Assembly (NCBI GenBank): GCA_905250025.1
Contig: CAJNOJ010000078.1
Location: 310,001 to 374,000 of the forward strand
Source: Adineta ricciae
Lineage: Eukaryota; Rotifera; Eurotatoria; Adinetida; Adinetidae
Direction of reading: 5' to 3'
Length of the DNA: 64,000 nt
The position numbers were made by a program, and so were the translations under genes. This document shows positions 48,830 through 60,495 of the stretch, piece after piece; position 1 is the stretch's first letter, and each line of letters starts with the position of its first letter. The notes under the pieces were generated by a model. It did no database searches, was not told where the DNA came from, and saw only the letters and a program-made list of their open reading frames with translations.

Positions 48830-49855
48830 TCACGGTGACAATCGTTCGTAGACCCAGCCATCGGTTCCTTGATGGGTAACAGTTGGATCTATTGGAATGG
48901 TTTCCTTGGCATTAGATGTAAGACGACGAAATTGGATACGATCAGATAATCGATTGCTTTGACCTTGATAGAATTCAATAGTGTGTGGTATGACACGAAA
49001 ACCACCCCTGAAAATAAAGTAGTCAAGCGACGAAAGAAATGATAGATTTTTACCATCGTTCCGGTTTCTCAATTGGTAAACCGCTGTCGATATATTTCTG
49101 TCGTTGATCAAGTAAAAACTATTGGTACAAAAAAAAACCACTGGTTCTTTTTAGACAGTTTAACAAACGAGAGAAATTACCTGTCGGTTCGGTATAGGTT
49201 GACTTTGTTTACTGATTGCTCCACTAATTTGTGAATCACGAGGACGTGATTGAAAATATTCTTTAGATTCAGCATCCGATAATTTCTCCACTCGACCATC
49301 GATTCGAATCTACCAGAAATCTTTTAAGTACGCATTTCAAAGATCCGGTGAACTTACCGATCGTGACATCGATGACCAATAGAAACACATCGATGCTACT
49401 GGATTGCTTTCCTAGATAGTTATGTCATAGTTTTATCGATGTAAAATCTTTATCAACTTACCAGTTCTTGTCCTTTTCGACTATCATAATTTGTGAAAAA
49501 CTTGAAGCCGTTCTCGTCGAAATCTTTCATCAACAAGAATCGACTGGACGGCACTCCATCTCTAATCAAGAAACATAACAGTTCAACAAACAAATTAAAA
49601 CTGATCCTACTTTGTCGCTGTTGACAAACAAAACGCATTTGGTTCGTCAAGATATTCATATGCTTCTTCGAACCATTTTTTAAATTGACTGATTGGTTCT
49701 TTCGCTACTAGATGTTCGATACCGAAGAATTCGTGTGGTTGTTTATATGGCTTGCGAAGAGCTAAGCAAAGTACAAAATAAGGTTACCAAACTCTTTAGA
49801 ATAGTTGTTTACCAGCAATATTAATATTCGAGTGAATGTGAGCCTGTGGTTCCAT
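48830..49855 (-). CDS. PNPO: Pyridoxamine 5'-phosphate oxidase
   Basis: FMN enzyme making pyridoxal 5'-phosphate. The start exon reads [14 protein letters not shown], then [17 protein letters not shown]. Family blocks follow in order: [111 protein letters not shown], and [20 protein letters not shown] with [10 protein letters not shown]. The protein ends [12 protein letters not shown], the R-L-x-P terminus usual for PNPO. The FMN- and PLP-contacting Arg, Lys and Ser residues of these blocks are present. Introns are about 50 nt. The ATG follows a CTCTGCAG acceptor by 4 nt. The N-terminus lacks a clear targeting peptide. Confidence 0.95.
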
Positions 49856-50463
49856 AAACCTGCAGAGTAAACGAATAAAACGCATGAGAACTAGAACAAG
49901 GTGTTCGAATTCATACTGTTAAGAATGGCGGCAGAGATGAGCAGCAAAATCGGGTAACTGGTTAAATGATAATTACCTCAGATGTGATTCAGCGCACCGG
50001 TCATGAAAAAAAAGTATATTTTGTGTCAGATGAGTGCACGGCGTCCAACGAATGACTGAGAAATGTCGAATAGATGTCGTTCGCTTCTCGAAATCAATAA
50101 AAATCCTATTGATGCAAATTATTTTTTGTCTTTATCAAATATAATAGAAAATTTTACGCAGATAATTAGAAGAAAGAATTCTTTTTGATTGGTTTTTGCA
50201 CTTTTCTGTTAACAGATGATTCAATGTCATACGACAATCGACGACTGAGACGAATCTGAGACGATATTTTCCTCTTTCCTTATTTGATCATCAATCTTGT
50301 CATATTTTACAATTCACGTGCTCGATAGAGGAAAAAAAGAAAACATATTTCTTCGCTCTCCACTCTCCATAACAATGCAGAACATCTACTTAAACGTGTT
50401 TGTATACATTTTTGCAAACGAAACGCAGTACCATATGTAGATTTTCTTATTTAAGGCCATAAG
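49856..50463. promoter_or_regulatory. Divergent intergenic region PNPO-TP53INP
   Basis: About 600 bp between head-to-head genes; it should carry the promoter for the PNPO cluster and for TP53INP. A candidate acceptor (TTTTCTTATTTAAG) ends 8 nt before the TP53INP ATG. No clear core elements. Confidence 0.45.
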
Positions 50464-51253
50464 ATGTACAAAGTTTTCACCGCATTGTTGTCGAAGACAA
50501 CATCCCCAAACAAGGAACTTTTAAAAACCAATGTACAACATAAAGAAGATGACGATTGGGTTTTAGTTTCCGATGCAGGTATATCACTTTATTTTGCACT
50601 GTTAATTGCCTATAGACACATGTTTTGATAAGTGATGACAACACCGACAATGAAAAGTAATACTATGATGACGAATAGTTGGATTGCAACGCCGCCATTG
50701 ATTAAAAACGATGAATCAACAATGAATGTTCATCATTTTAATCCAATTGAAAATTTACTAATCGAACATGCGAGTATGAATATTGATTAGGATTGCCTTT
50801 TCTTGCAGTCAATTGTTGAATGATTTAGGCATGAGTGTTTATGAGCAGATTGCTTCGAAAGCAGCAAACAAACGGCAGAAAAGTACGGTTCATAAAATGG
50901 ATGAAGATATTGACAATGATGAGGATGAAGACGAAGATGAACGAACATCCATCGAATATCAAGTACGTCAGATTTCACGATTACTCATTACTCATTTTTC
51001 TATGTAGAACTCGAATTTAACTTCATTTCTCAATCAAAACTCATCTGTGACGAACCTTGATTCATCACTTATCGGCCATCAACGCTATTTGAATCGTTTA
51101 CATCAACGTCGTAAACGGTCAACTAAGCCGTCATCATCAACTAGTAACGATGATTCAAAACAATTGATAAATAAAGCCATTGAACGTCAACGTTTAAATC
51201 ATGCACGTCCTCCTAAAATTCTTTTTCAACAATCGTCTCGTTTAAGTCACTGA
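50464..51253 (+). CDS. TP53INP: TP53INP / DOR family autophagy and transcription cofactor
   Basis: Four exons: 50464-50578, 50633-50773, 50829-50962, 51008-51253. The N-terminal EDDDWVLVSDA contains an LC3-interacting motif (Trp-Val-Leu-Val after acidic residues), as in vertebrate TP53INP1/2. Exon 2 has NSWIATPPL and, across the 50773/50829 splice, PIENLLIEHASMSVYEQ, the most conserved block of the family. An acidic run follows (residues about 105-125), then a basic C-terminal region with ERQRLNHARPPKIL, similar to the nuclear/nucleolar tail of the family. Known members shuttle between nucleus and autophagosomes. Splicing is needed for every motif, which supports the exon model. The second acceptor (GATAAG) is weak, but the alternative at 50615 gives a stop. 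Confidence 0.85.
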
Positions 51254-51766
51254 AAATCTTTGTTTACCTTCCAGAATCTTACAGTAACAATCGCCTATTT
51301 TTTTTTCTTGCACTACGATTATTCCATTCGATGTACATAAACTATCTTCCTTTTCGATACCAGTGTATTTCTGTAGCAACGAATTGCATTTTCTTGTCTC
51401 TTGATACTGTACTGTCTAACTTCCGGATGTTTTTAGCATTCTTACACGATCTGAAAGCCCTTGAACTGATATCTGCATGCTATTTTTCTACGGTTTGTTG
51501 TACATGAAAAAACGTTTCTTTTCTTCTCGTTCCTTTTACTGCAGTTTTGTGTAAAAGTATGTGCACCATATTTTGAAAAGAGAACAAAAATGAATGGTAA
51601 ATATAAAGAAGAGAGGCCGAATGAGAAAAAAAGTAAAGAACTATGGTGTCGTATTTTTTTGCAGTACTTCAAAGAAAACTAATGGCTAAATTTTTAGATT
51701 GTTAAGAAGAAAACCTTGTTGCTGCTGTTGATGATGCATTTAAATCAATGCTCAATTAGCTATTAG
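51254..51766. other. Intergenic region TP53INP-SLC35B3a
   Basis: About 510 bp; no ORF on the plus strand. It holds the TP53INP 3' UTR and the upstream region of the transporter. A 76-codon minus frame (51442-51672) is low-complexity and not supported. Confidence 0.4.
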
Positions 51767-53394
51767 ATGGAAATTAGTAAAATACATCAACATCAACATC
51801 AAGGTGATGAGAATTGCTATTGAATGAGATTCAGATAAACTAATTGGTTTTTAATTATATCTAGATATTGAACCAACTACATCCGCCATAGAAGTAACGG
51901 TTGATACAGATTCGGATATAGAACCTATGGAATATCGTAAACATGAACGAACAAATCATCAAACTTCTTCTTATCTAAATTTTGCGCAATTTTCATCACC
52001 GTCAACATCACTCGTATCACCAAGATTTATTGGACTATGCCTTCTAGTGTTCCTCTATTATATCGGTTACGCTTATTTACAAGTTTGTCTTTACACTTGA
52101 AAACAATATTCACGATAATATTCTCACATCCTTCACAGGAACTCATGTTTACATTGAAAGGTTTTGATAATACTGCTTGGTTTCTCACATGCTATCAATT
52201 TTTTGTCTACGGTATTCTTTCATTTGTTCACCTGGGCTTTACTGGTCTCGATCAACGACGGTATTATACTCTATTAATTCTCTCCTGTCATTCGTTTTCT
52301 TCGTTATCTAGAGCAAGCTACCGTTCGTATATTCTCTTAGCTCTTCTGACTGTCACGACTATGGGTTTATCTAACTATGCAGTTGTTTATTTAAACTATC
52401 CGTAAGATGAATGCATGCACAACAAAATCATTGAGAATCCGTTCGCAAATAGGACACAGGTGATGTTTAAATGCTGTAAACTGATACCAGTACTTATTGG
52501 TGGTATCCTCATACAAAGTACGAAGTTAATTGATGAGAGATAAAATGATAGAGATGAATTTCATTAGGGAAAACATTCAATCGTTATGATGTTGCTGCTG
52601 CTTTTTGTATGTCAACTGGATTGATATTTTTCACTTTGGCTGATTCGAAAGTTCAACCAAGATTTAATTTATATGGTAAAACACATAGAGAATCAATTTT
52701 TCTTCTATGAATTATTCACAATGCACTTTAGGAGTTGTAATTATCAGTTTGGCATTGATCGCCGATGCAGCAATAGGAAATTATCAAGAGAAAATTATGA
52801 AAGAACATCATGTATCCAATGTTGAAATTGTGTTTTATAGTTTCATATTCGGTTTTGTATTTGTTCTCTGTGGGCTATTGCTAACGAACAATTTCTTTCC
52901 AAGTTTAGAATTTTGGAATAAGGTTTGAATCGTTTGTTTTGTATAAAGAAATATCTATGCAGATTTTTCAATGATTTTCAGCATCCAGGACCAACGTATG
53001 GTTATGGTTTGATATTTTCTATTGTGGGTTATTTAGGCATTGATATTGTCTTGACATTGATTAAAGAATATGGTGCGCTAATCTGTGTTACTGTGACAAC
53101 ATGTCGAAAAGCAATAACGATTATATTATCGTTCACCTTGTTTTCCAAACCATTTGTATTCGAGTATGTGAAAATAAAAATGAAGAGGTTTGTCATCTTT
53201 TAATTTCTTCGCGTGTGTTTTGTAGCTACTTGTGGTCTGGTTTGATTGTTATTGTTGGTATTTATCTTAATGTTTACAGTCGAAATCAAACAGTATTTAA
53301 TGCTAAAATAGTATCGTTAACTCAGAATCTATTCAATTTACGTTGGTGGCCACGATTATTTTCGACGCCTACCATCCGAACACTGCCTGTGTGA
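51767..53394 (+). CDS. SLC35B3: PAPS transporter, SLC35B3-like, copy 1
   Basis: Golgi membrane antiporter that brings the sulfate donor PAPS into the lumen for sulfation. The start exon 51767-51803 gives MEISKIHQHQHQ, spliced to 51865-52082, 52139-52260, 52312-52401, from 52453 on, and later exons to the stop. About ten hydrophobic segments are seen. Family blocks: LYYIGYAYLQELMFTLKGF, TTMGLSNYAVVYLNYPTQVM, FKCCKLIPVLIGGILIQ, MSTGLIFFTLADSKVQPRFN, LIADAAIGNYQEKIMKEHHV, GALICVTVTTCRKAITIILS and LWSGLIVIVGIYLNVYSRNQ. These match PAPST2 better than PAPST1. The N-terminus is acidic and cytosolic. A paralogue follows 152 bp downstream. Confidence 0.9.
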
Positions 53395-53546
53395 TTGACA
53401 AATCTCAAGTTGTTTTTTTTCTTTTCTGCAACACTGTTATAGACAATAATAAAATTCTCAGATTGTCGGACAATTATAGACAATAATGTAAACTTTTCAG
53501 AATTCGATTTCTAGATAGAAATGAATTAGATTGAGAATGATCTTCT

Positions 53547-55055
53547 ATGATGACAAATTTGCAATCATCGTCATCATCAATCTATCTGTTTGGCATAGAC
53601 TTAACTAGTCAAAGTCGATTGGTACAGTTCTTAATCATATCAACAGCCGTATTGATTTTTCATGTTACTCAAGGGTACATTCAAGTAAGAAGGCAATTGT
53701 CAATGCTGAATCTTCGTATTGTTTGTTATTTCAAAGGAATCAATTTTACAATTGAAACCTTTACGAACTTATCCGAATTATTTTACACTTGTACAATTCA
53801 TATGTTTTACGATCCTGGCATATGCGGAAAGACTTTTTCTTAGAAAATCGATCAAACGACGAAAGTATGTTTTATTATATTTAACAACATTGGCAAAGTA
53901 TCGAAGATTAACTTTATTTACAGAGCACCGATACAAACGTATGCAGTGATTGCATTGTTTACTATTGGTACTATGGGTTTGAGTAATGCAGCTGTCATGC
54001 GTTTGAACTATCCGACACACATGATGTTCAAAAGTTGTAAATTAATACCAGTTATGATTGGTAGTATGCTTATTTTAGGTAAATGTTGCCTGAGTTGGTT
54101 GATTCGAAACTGTTGTGTGTAAAATATGTTTTCGAATAGGAAAACGTTATAACTTATACGATGTTTTGGCATGCTTATGTATGACAATCGGTCTGATTTT
54201 CTTCACATTAGCAGATTCTCAAGTTCAACCTGAATTTGATCTATTAGGTAAGTCAATGAAATGATAAGTTATTTCGATTGAACATTGAATTCATCTTTAG
54301 GTGTTTGGCTCGTATGTTGTGCATTAGTTGCTGATGCTGTGATTGGTAATGTTCAAGAGAAAGCATTGAAAGAATATAAACCTAGTAACTCCGAAATGGT
54401 AGAAGACAGATTTTATTCGAAAAAAATCATGTTTTTTTCTTTGACAACTTTAGATACTTTTTTCATATTCAATTGGTGCTATTTATTTGTTACTATTTGA
54501 GTTGGTTTTCGGTTCATTAACAGAGGCGTTCTGGACTTGGTGGGCTGTATGTACGACTGTTGTTTTGCTGTAGATTAAACTTGAATTCTTTTTTTAGTAT
54601 CCCATTAAATCTTATGTATTCACTACGCTCTTCTCATTTGCGGGTTATCTCGGTGTCAACTGTGTACTTGATCTTGTACGACATTTTGGTGCATTGATAG
54701 CTGTGACTGGTTAGTTCGAAGTTATTTATCATTGGTTCTTCATTGAACAAAATATATTCATTTCTAGTGACAACCTTTCGAAAAACAATTACGATTATCC
54801 TCTCATTTATTGCTTTTACTAAACCATTCACTTTTCAGTAAGATAGTTTTCAGTATTTGGTTTCTTTTTCTGGACAAAACTCGATTTTAATTAAGATATT
54901 TATGGTCTGGTGCGATTGTCGCTTTCGGTATATACTTAAATGCCTATGGTCAAAATCAAAAGTCCATTGATACATATACACGTTCGATATGGAATCGTCT
55001 ATTAAGATTTCGACGAAAAACTTCGATTTATCATTATCCGCTTGAGTCAGTTTAA
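53547..55055 (+). CDS. SLC35B3: PAPS transporter, SLC35B3-like, copy 2 (tandem paralogue)
   Basis: Same fold and role as the gene before it. Exons include 53547-53684, 53738-53873 and 53924 onward, with further introns of about 50 nt. Conserved blocks: FTIGTMGLSNAAVMRLNYPT, MMFKSCKLIPVMIGSMLILG, MTIGLIFFTLADSQVQPEFD, LVADAVIGNVQEKALKEYKP, FSYSIGAIYLLLFELVFGSL, FAGYLGVNCVLDLVRHFGAL and FTKPFTFQYLWSGAIVAFGI. The second half keeps VTTFRKTITIILS. The N-terminus is shorter than in copy 1 and the TM1-TM2 region (QSRLVQFLIISTAVLIFHV, ESILQLKPLRTYP) is more diverged. An acceptor TTCGATTTCTAG lies about 32 nt before the ATG. The two copies share order and content but differ at many residues, so the duplication is not recent. 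Confidence 0.88.
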
Positions 55056-58000
55056 TTTATTGTTTGCTTTTTGTTTTCAATGTTAAAGAATGATATTTAA
55101 TGACCAATAAGGTTGCCTAATGTTTCTTTTACACTCTTAAATAAATTTTACGGTTTTTTTAACAATGCAAATTAAGCATCTGCTTATCATTGCCAAGTAG
55201 GCGGTGTTTACAACGGGAAACAGCTGATCCTGAGAAACGGTATCATCTGATTGATCTATATCTGAACACTTGTTTAATAAAGAGTAAAAGGTATTATAGT
55301 ATCCAGTTCTATTCCTTTCATCTTGTTGTATATAAGTGTTCACATTATTTAATTTTACCAAACTTCATCTGAATTTTGTCTATTTATTAATTCTTTCCCC
55401 TCATGTTCATCACGTCCCGTAGTCAATCTTATTCTATCTGTTGCCCGTGAATGAAGTTTTTCTCACGACAAAGATTGTTGAGTCTATTGACGGGTTTCAT
55501 TTTTACTGTAAGTTTGACGATTGACTCGTCGATCTATCTTCATATGAGGAAAGTATTCATATGTGCATTGATGCGAAAATTAACACGTACATATTTCGTA
55601 GATGTTTCCAGAGAGAGAGAGACTGTGAGTTCTGGACTAAGAACCGCGACTTTGAATAATCGTGCGAGATATAACGGATATCCTGAAAAATACTTTTTTT
55701 GCACATAAAGATCGTTAGAACTCCTGATTCTTTTCGATTAGTTTTCATTCTTTTGTATTCGCGACGAAATAACTGACAGATGGATCAACGTTTTGCTCTG
55801 AGGCTATTGGTCTATGTTATCTTTATTGTCTCATTTGCACGAACATATGACATTCTCCTAGTCATCTGTCTGAAATCTGTACCGAAGAAAAATGTAAATC
55901 CTAGTAGAATGTTTTTTCCTAGCTCGTTGCCTTTGTTCTGTTACTAAAGACAATCGCTGCTAAATTGAACGTCTTATTGGGAAAAATTCAAACATGATTT
56001 TTGTATCTGCTAACCCAGAATCTATGCGTAAAGAAAGTTTTTTTGGAAAATACTGCAAAAAATCAAATAATTTCAATGAACTCATCCATATGTAACATTT
56101 TCCATTGGAATCCAAGACAAACACACTAATCTCATTCGATTGGGGTGGGTGTGAGGGTGTGGATATGTGTCCCCTCATTTATACTTTATCAAAATGATGG
56201 ATGATTTATTTGGTCGTACTTTATTTCTTTTATACATGAATTTCCTAGATGTATATCGATATGTTGCTCGTTCCAAGGCCCAAATTGGCCATGTGGGAAA
56301 TTCTTAGATAAATTACCTACGTGCATGTATGAAATACCTCTTCTAGGCACAATTAGTTGGTTATGGCGTAGGCGAATGTACAAGCACTCCCTAATGGATC
56401 ATAAAAAATAGTTACGGTAAGCTCTCTTCACTCTCATCTCCAAATCTTTCGCTAAAACTATATCTAGGCTAGAGCTGGGGTGATCAGGACTTTATGAAGC
56501 TGAGTTGTGACACGAATACTTGTGATATTACTATTATTATTGAACAAATTCAGCATATTCTTTTGCATTCATTAGTACATAAGTCATCGTTTTTCAATGG
56601 TCTTCGTTATGTATTTTCAACGTTATAATCCAATAAAGACTTCAGTTTTTTGCTAATAATTAAAAACATTCAGCATTGACATTAATAATTCAGAAAAAAG
56701 ATGGGTACAACCGGTGTCAAATACACTCTAATGAAAACGATTGAGCTACTACAAGTGTATAAAAGATTTTTTAAAGATTCTACTAGACTCAAATATAACT
56801 ATATGAACGGTTAACGACCTTTTTTTACATGAAAACCGGCTATTCTACGAAGTTCTTCAAGTATTAAAATGTAGAAAGCAAGAGCGATGCCATTGAGTAG
56901 AAACCGAGAAGATTTTACAAGCATTCGTCTGCCGTCATTCTAACTCATATGGTATTCCTTGCTAATCTATGCAAGAATACACATGAACTTGTGAGTCAAT
57001 GATTAATCTTCATCTATGTTATATCGAGTGTGTAACCCTGCATGTAAAAGGGCATATTTTGATGTTATCCATGCATACAAAATTATCAATAGCGAGGAAA
57101 GTAACTTGTATGGATCTGTGCCAGATCATTTATAAGAAATAAGAGAAAGTCTAGCAAGTATTTTAGATCCTTTGGAGAGCTTTGACGTGTAAAATAGATC
57201 TTGTAAGATTAAATTAGATTACATATTTAATCATTGAAACAAACATTAGAATGAAACACTTGGGAAATCATGTGACGTTCTGTGAACATTAATTTTCAAA
57301 TATGACGCGGTAATCCTCGACCGATATAGACATTGGAAAGGTGGAATTACTATATTTGCATATATATGTCAGTGAAAGGTGATTCAGAATATGCCGGATT
57401 ATATATAAGATCTGATGCATTCTTTCACCCTGCGAAAGACTTATCAGAATTCAATGCAGTAAGGAAAACTTGTTAGGAATCTGAGCATCACAAGGGTAGT
57501 TTGCCATTCTCTTTCAAAAACTTCTTTTTACAGCTTCTCCCAGAGATCGAAGTCACGCTTAACATCGTAATCTCGTCTTGTTTTCAGAGAAAAACACTTG
57601 ATCAATATGTAGCGTCAATTTTATCATCTGAAAATTTTACGTACCGGAGAACAAACAGACATTTTCATTACTTAGATATAGTTATTGGAATGTTAGTTTC
57701 TCGATTAAAAAGAGCACTCATAGAGAAGACGAAGAGAAAAAGGAAGAGGAAGATAAATAAAACTAGTTCTTCTTTCCTTTGAGTTTCAACGTAATTGAAA
57801 AGTGCGCTTCTCTCTTCTTCTCTGATAGATGAGTGAACCATTCCTGAATCAATATGTTCGTCTATATTGATGCGTGATCTCGTGTTAGTTTTCTCTATGT
57901 ACCCCGAGAAATCAAACGAAAGTGTAGCAGGTATGTTTTTTCTCGAGAAAAACAACTTAATCATCCAATCACAAAATCCAGTCATTTCAATCAGAGATCG

Positions 58001-58320
58001 GAACATCAGTCACGATTATTAACCATACTGTGCGAGATCAAAAGCAAATAGCTTTGAAACGTGAACTTCACAGGCATCTCCGTTCATTCATTTCACATAT
58101 TATAAGCGAGGTACGGCAGACGCGATATGACTTTGTAGTTCAAAGCCAGTACTATGAATGTTGAAATATTGAATTAAGCGACGCATGAGACGTCCAAGAG
58201 AATGTCAGGAATAAGGTACGATGTAAAAAAAAAAGGTCGCATATCTTCTGCTAGACATATATATATATATATTTTTACTTTTTGATAAATGGTCTCTTTT
58301 GTATCTGTTTCAGAAGACAA
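55056..58320. other. Long intergenic region upstream of the neuropeptide receptor
   Basis: About 3.3 kb, AT-rich, only short frames (for example 55451-55708 and 57501-57782, the latter Lys/Arg-rich and low-complexity). A TA microsatellite lies at about 58256-58272, just before the receptor. TCTGTTTCAG ends 7 nt before the receptor ATG. No RNA gene, transposon or conserved coding region recognised. Confidence 0.4.
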
Positions 58321-59871
58321 ATGAAGTCTAAAGATCAATGTCCATCGATCTACCAAGATATTTTTGTCAATCCTTACTTAATTGAACAGATTATTTTAAT
58401 AATCTACTCGTTAATATTCATCATTGGTCTTGTCGGTAATATTATGACAATAATTATTATCAAATACAACAAACACTTACACACACCGACAAATCTCTAT
58501 CTTCTAAACTTAGCCGTCTCAGATCTGATGATTCTATTATGCAACTTACCGTTAGAAATGTTAGAAATGTACCATCGCGAATGGCCGTTATCGATCGTAT
58601 TTTGTAAACTACGAAATATCTGCGCAGAATTTTTCACATGTTCGTCGATATTAACTATTCTAGCGTTTACATGTGAACGCTATTTCGCTATCGTCCATCC
58701 AATTCATCTGCATCAATTAAGTCACTTTCGTCGCGCGCAAAATATAATTATCTTTATTTGGGTGATATCATTTGGATTCAGTCTCCCACTTGGACTTTCT
58801 TATGAAATCGAAAGCAACGCATCCATTGTGTCGCATCAGCCAACGATAATATTGCTAATAACGAATAAAACTGAATCAATTGAAGCGAATTATGTGGAAA
58901 AGACTCTGTCGAATATCTGCGAAGCATGTGTACTCAAACAAAGTCTTGCACGATTGTTTTCAATCATAATCATCATCACATCGTGTTGTTTTTTCTATTT
59001 ACCAATGATGATCATCGGTGCGATTTATCTATTCATCGGTCAAGCATTACGACGTGTTGCAAAGTATGAAGTTTACACAAGTCCTGTGGAACTTAGTACT
59101 TCATCGCAATCAAGTCAGTGAAGAAATCAAACTATCGTCACATGAACTAATTTCTTGTTTTTTAGGTTTATCGCAGAAAGATACGATTGCACTGCAACAG
59201 CAGGGTTCACACATGAATTCATATTCGTATTTAAAAATGCGTGCACGCTGTCAAGCTCGTAAAGTCGTCATTAAGACTCTCAGTAAGATATTTGCATTCA
59301 TCCTAGTCCTATTTAAGACAACAATCTCGACTAAAATAGTTACAACTTCTTTCCACTTTATCATGCCGAGATTTTCTTTTTTGAACAGCGTATATTGTAG
59401 ATTGTATGTTTATATTTAGTTGCTGTTGTTAGCGCATTTTTTATTTGCTATGCTCCACTCTATTTACAACGTTTACTTTTGGCTATTAATGATTTAAATG
59501 CCAATGCTCTCTTCAAATTTCCAACATTGTCAAATTTTATGGCGTATCTGTATGTTGTATCGGGTGTGACATTTTATTTTGGCTCTGTTGTCAATCCGAT
59601 CCTTTACAATCTCGTATCAAATAAATATCGACGAGCATTTCGTAATTTGATCTATTGTCGACTATTGATTAGGAAAACTTCAACAAAGAAACTTCAGCAA
59701 AAACCACGAGTGATCGAGAACTATCCATGTAATCATCCAATATCTTGTCACAAGCAATTAGTTAAGCCGCAAATACAGTTTAATATTACACAAAAGACGA
59801 TTAAAATCAACGGACGGGCATCGCAGTCGAATTCATCTTCGAGAAAGAAACGCTCAGATCTTTATGAATAA
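58321..59871 (+). CDS. Neuropeptide GPCR, neuromedin-U / capa / pyrokinin receptor type
   Basis: Class A receptor in three exons (58321-59112, 59166-59282, 59420-59871). TM1 has GLVGNIMTIIII; TM2 has HTPTNLYLLNLAVSDLMILL and CNLPLEMLEMY, the pattern of NMU/capa receptors. TM3 ends CERYFAIVHP (ERY variant of DRY, usual here). TM5 lies near LFSIIIIITSCCFFYLPMMI, TM6 has AFFICYAPLYLQRLLLA and TM7 YVVSGVTFYFGSVVNPILYN (NPxxY). The extracellular Cys pair expected for the disulfide is present (VFCKLRNIC before TM3, ICEAC in loop 2). The C-tail is basic, about 75 residues. The third loop is short. Peptide ligand cannot be told. The ATG is 7 nt after a TTTCAG acceptor. Confidence 0.88.
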
Positions 59872-60495
59872 ATCAACACTTGTAAATTTGTTTATTTCTT
59901 CTATAACACAATAAATATCATTTTCAATTTCCATACAATTCACTAAGAAAAAAGAAAAACTTCGAAGAAGAAAATTCACTTTTATTCTAATTAGCATCTG
60001 TCATTACTATTTAACAAGGATATAAATAATGAATGTTCTTTAAGTCGATATGTGGATTCGAGACTGCTATTGTTTGTTGCTTCAAGCAAAGCGATGCTCG
60101 AGAATTTCGCTTCTATTATCTGTATCTTCTAGTCATTAGAAAGCCTCTCAAGTATAATAATCATAGTAATAAATTGATTGCGTTTCTATGTCGGAAAAAA
60201 TCGAGAAGTGATGGTCGACAAATAGAGATTAAGACGATACGTTCTGCATTGGATCTTTCCAATGTTAACTAGATTCCAAAATCATACAAACGTGGAAAAT
60301 CTTTTTAGATTGTTGATTCTTTTTCCTTCGTCGTCGTCTCTCCATTCGTTTGTCTATCGAAGAAGAGAGACAAAAAATCATTCCATTCCAATCAGTATGA
60401 AGCTAAATAAAAACGACAATCTTGAATTACTTCTCCTCTTAGTTTCACATTTCATTCCTACGAATATTCTAGATTGACTTTACGAGAAGATTCTT
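59872..60495. other. Intergenic region receptor-KChIP
   Basis: About 620 bp. Contains the receptor 3' UTR. Two short plus frames (60033-60272 and 60262-60477) show no recognised motif. AATATTCTAG ends 25 nt before the first KChIP start codon at 60496. Confidence 0.4.
59910..59915 (+). terminator. Polyadenylation signal of the neuropeptide GPCR
   Basis: AATAAA 39 nt after the stop codon. Confidence 0.55.
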
